A DNA stretch of 64,000 nt from positions 1 to 64,000 of the forward strand of contig NZ_CANNFF010000009.1 in assembly GCF_947503855.1 (NCBI RefSeq), in the 5' to 3' direction. The notes under the pieces were generated by a model. That model did no database searches and was not told the DNA's origin. It was given only the letters and a program-made list of their open reading frames with translations. Position numbers and translations under genes: made by a program. The stretch is from an uncultured Polaribacter sp. GTDB taxonomy: Bacteria; Bacteroidota; Bacteroidia; Flavobacteriales; Flavobacteriaceae. Positions 62,213 through 64,000 of the stretch are shown one piece after another. Position 1 is the first letter of the stretch; every line of letters begins with the position of its first letter.

Positions 62213-63358
62213 TTAGGGCTGGTTGTAAAAATTCATTCCTTTTGTGGGTACAGAATTTGCATCAAACAATGTTGCATTGTCCCAATGAGAACCTTTTCCC
62301 CAACGTGTACTACAATTATTAGCAACCCAAGCAGGTTCCCAATAAACCAATCCTTTTGCACCTGCATTTTTTAGTGCTTTTTTAAGGTCTAATAAATATT
62401 TTAATTGTCCTTCTTGGGTTGCTTTATAACCATCAATTAAAGCATCAGCACCTAAAATATTACCAGCTGCATCTGCATTTTCTATTGTAAAAGGATAAGC
62501 AGTTTCTACAACCATTAACTTTTTATTGTATGTTTTAATAAGCGTTTTAAAAGCTTCTGAGGCTTCTTGTAAATTATAAGTAGACCATTTTGGATAATAG
62601 GAAAGCCCAATCCAATCAAAATCTACCACATTATTTTCTTTTGCTTGTTTAAACCACCAAATTGCATTTTCTGGTTGTGCAATGTGTAGCATAATTTCTA
62701 TGTTTTTATCTACATCTTTAGAAATGTTTCTTACAGCTTTAATGCCTTTGTTTAATAGATAAGCATTTCTAGACCAATTCATAGCACTAGGTTTATCATC
62801 TTTTTGAAGAATCATTATATTGGTTTCGTTACCAACTTGAACCATGTCTGGTAATAAGTTTTTGTTATAAAGGTTTTGTAAAGTTTTATAAGTGTAGTTA
62901 TAAATAGAGTCGCCCAATTTTGCAGTATTGTCTACAACTTCTAACCAAGCAGCAGGAATTTCTTGTTTGTTTGGGTCTGCCCAATCGTCAGAATAATGAA
63001 AATCTAACAACACCTTCATTTTAGCGTTTTTTGCTCTGGCGATTGTTTTTTCTACATCTTTAAAATTAGAGTAATTTGTCCAAGTGGGGTTGTGCCACAA
63101 CCTAACTCTTACCAAGTTTGCACCTTCATTGGCAAAAATTGTAAATGGATCTGTAGTTTCTTTTTGATCATTTTTAAAAATAGCGTTGCAATTTTCCATT
63201 TCATTTACATAAGATAAGTCAGCGCCTAAATAGAAATCAATTGCTGTTGTTTCTTCAAATTCAGTTTCTATATTAAGATCTTGTATCTTTTCTTCGGATG
63301 AATGACAAGCAACCAAAAAAAAGCTAAAGAATAATATATATATGAAAGTGTTTTTCAT
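62213..63358 (-). CDS. GH53 arabinogalactan endo-beta-1,4-galactanase, lipoprotein
   Basis: A 381-residue secreted enzyme. A lipobox signal (ILFFSFFLVACHSS) is followed by a TIM barrel of glycoside hydrolase family 53: FYLGADLSYVNEMENC near residue 42, LVRVRLWHNPTW, LLDFHYSDDWADPNKQ, the acid/base glutamate in QVGNETN (about 175) and the nucleophile in VVETAYPF (about 284), then GLVYWEPAWV. GH53 cuts beta-1,4-galactan side chains of pectin. The lipid anchor places it on the cell surface or in the periplasm. Its product feeds the galactose genes at 16-21 kb, though they are far away. Confidence 0.93.
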   Translation of the reverse strand: MKNTFIYILFFSFFLVACHSSEEKIQDLNIETEFEETTAIDFYLGADLSYVNEMENCNAIFKNDQKETTDPFTIFANEGANLVRVRLWHNPTWTNYSNFKDVEKTIARAKNAKMKVLLDFHYSDDWADPNKQEIPAAWLEVVDNTAKLGDSIYNYTYKTLQNLYNKNLLPDMVQVGNETNIMILQKDDKPSAMNWSRNAYLLNKGIKAVRNISKDVDKNIEIMLHIAQPENAIWWFKQAKENNVVDFDWIGLSYYPKWSTYNLQEASEAFKTLIKTYNKKLMVVETAYPFTIENADAAGNILGADALIDGYKATQEGQLKYLLDLKKALKNAGAKGLVYWEPAWVANNCSTRWGKGSHWDNATLFDANSVPTKGMNFYNQP

Positions 63359-63444
63359 GTTTACTGATTTTATAATAGTATTAAATTTACATAATTTTTA
63401 TATAAAAGTTTCATTTTAAAACATTTTACTACTGTTTTTAACAT

Positions 63445-63475
63445 ACAAAATCCACTTTTTAAAAGTGGATTTTGT
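63445..63475. terminator. Perfect-dyad terminator between ssb and the GH53 gene
   Basis: ACAAAATCCACTTTT (63445-63459) and AAAAGTGGATTTTGT (63461-63475) are perfectly complementary around a single T. It lies just past the ssb stop codon (63497). Confidence 0.75.
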
Positions 63476-63496
63476 GCTTTTTGATATTAAGTTTCC

Positions 63497-63835
63497 TTAT
63501 TGTTTTCCTCCCAACATCAACAATTCGTTTACTAAAATTTCTGTAACATAACGCTTTTCTCCTGTTTCTGTATGATAGGTTCTGTTTGTTAATTTACCTT
63601 CTACAGCAATTTCTTGTCCTTTATTTACGTAGTTTTCTACCACGTTTACTAAACCACCTTTTATAATGATGTTGTGCCAAAAAGCACGCTCTATTTTGTT
63701 ACCGGATTTGTCTTTATAACTATCGTCTGTAGCTAAAGAAAATTTTGCCATTTTGTTACCATCTTTAAAGGTTACAATTTCTGGATCTTGACCTAATCTA
63801 CCAATTAATTGTACTTTGTTTCTTAACGTATTCAT
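63497..63835 (-). CDS. ssb: Single-stranded DNA-binding protein, short form
   Basis: A 112-residue OB-fold protein: NTLRNKVQLIGRLGQDPEIV at the start, MAKFSLATDDSYKD, AFWHNIIIKGGLVNVVENYVNKGQEIAVEGKL in the middle. It stops soon after the OB fold and lacks the flexible linker and the acidic DDxPF-type tip that normally recruits partner proteins. It may be the main SSB of a lineage with short forms or a paralogue; a second ssb elsewhere would decide. The 165 bp to its right (63836-64000) show no gene. Confidence 0.92.
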   Translation of the reverse strand: MNTLRNKVQLIGRLGQDPEIVTFKDGNKMAKFSLATDDSYKDKSGNKIERAFWHNIIIKGGLVNVVENYVNKGQEIAVEGKLTNRTYHTETGEKRYVTEILVNELLMLGGKQ

Positions 63836-64000
63836 AAGATAAGTTTTTGTGCACTTGTTTTTTTGTGCAGGTTTATAATTTATGTTTTGTTAATTAAATA
63901 CCAAAAGTTGTTCAGTACTAATAACATTGCAAAGTTGCGATACGATTAAAGTTGTATTCGGTTAGAAAACAATTACTTTCGGTTGTAATTATTTGTAGTC

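Overview
The window looks like chromosomal DNA of a marine member of the Flavobacteriaceae (Bacteroidota), probably Polaribacter-like. The evidence is the AT-rich composition, Bacteroidota -7 boxes of the form TAnnTTTG, weak ribosome binding sites, a giant surface protein with a type IX secretion (T9SS) type-B sorting domain beside a PorP/SprF-like gene, a complete Bat (aerotolerance) operon, and a SulP/beta-carbonic anhydrase cluster as known in marine flavobacteria. The species assignment is inference. I see no tRNA, rRNA, CRISPR array, integrase or transposase.

Layout. 1-16.2 kb: two very large secreted surface proteins on the minus strand (one runs off the left edge), a PorP/SprF partner, and a membrane-bound AraC-family regulator (15.1-16.2 kb). 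A decayed second copy of that regulator lies at 5.1-5.4 kb. Both regulator copies sit divergently upstream of a giant gene, with the same pair of 21-bp-spaced A-tract direct repeats between them. 16.4-24.9 kb: sugar catabolism. This holds a Leloir galactose operon (gntR-like regulator, galK, galT) divergent from galE, then an EamA transporter, then a 2-keto-3-deoxygluconate module (kdgK, eda) divergent from a LacI regulator. Likely operators are visible in both divergent regions. 25.0-28.4 kb: HupE-like permease, dCMP deaminase, S41 protease and an LpxH-like phosphoesterase. 28.5-37.4 kb: MoxR-DUF58-(TM protein)-BatA-BatB-BatC-BatD-BatE. A small four-helix-bundle (23S rRNA intervening-sequence-type) gene with inverted-repeat ends sits between batA and batB. 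37.4-40.9 kb: SulP transporter and two beta-carbonic anhydrases. 41.3-54.6 kb: housekeeping and secreted enzymes (CvpA, SDR, thioredoxin-like, YraN, S66 carboxypeptidase, MetRS, HDAC-like, a molybdenum hydroxylase pair, a DUF1800/DUF1501 pair). 54.7-58.4 kb: epimerase-like lipoprotein, degenerate aspartic protease, a truncated thioredoxin and a duplicated epimerase tail, i.e. a rearranged stretch. 58.5-64 kb: AlbA_2 protein, SDR, two lipoproteins, a GH53 endo-galactanase and an SSB.

How the genes fit together. GH53 galactanase, the epimerase-like protein, GalK/GalT/GalE and KdgK/Eda fit growth on galactan- and uronate-containing polysaccharides. The giant proteins, PorP/SprF and the AraC regulator look like a regulated surface-display system.

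The most interesting non-gene structure is a family of intergenic elements with GTGTAAC/T...GTTACAC ends. One copy carries the four-helix-bundle gene inside the bat operon. Two gene-less copies lie between kdgK and eda and directly against the start of the DUF58 gene.
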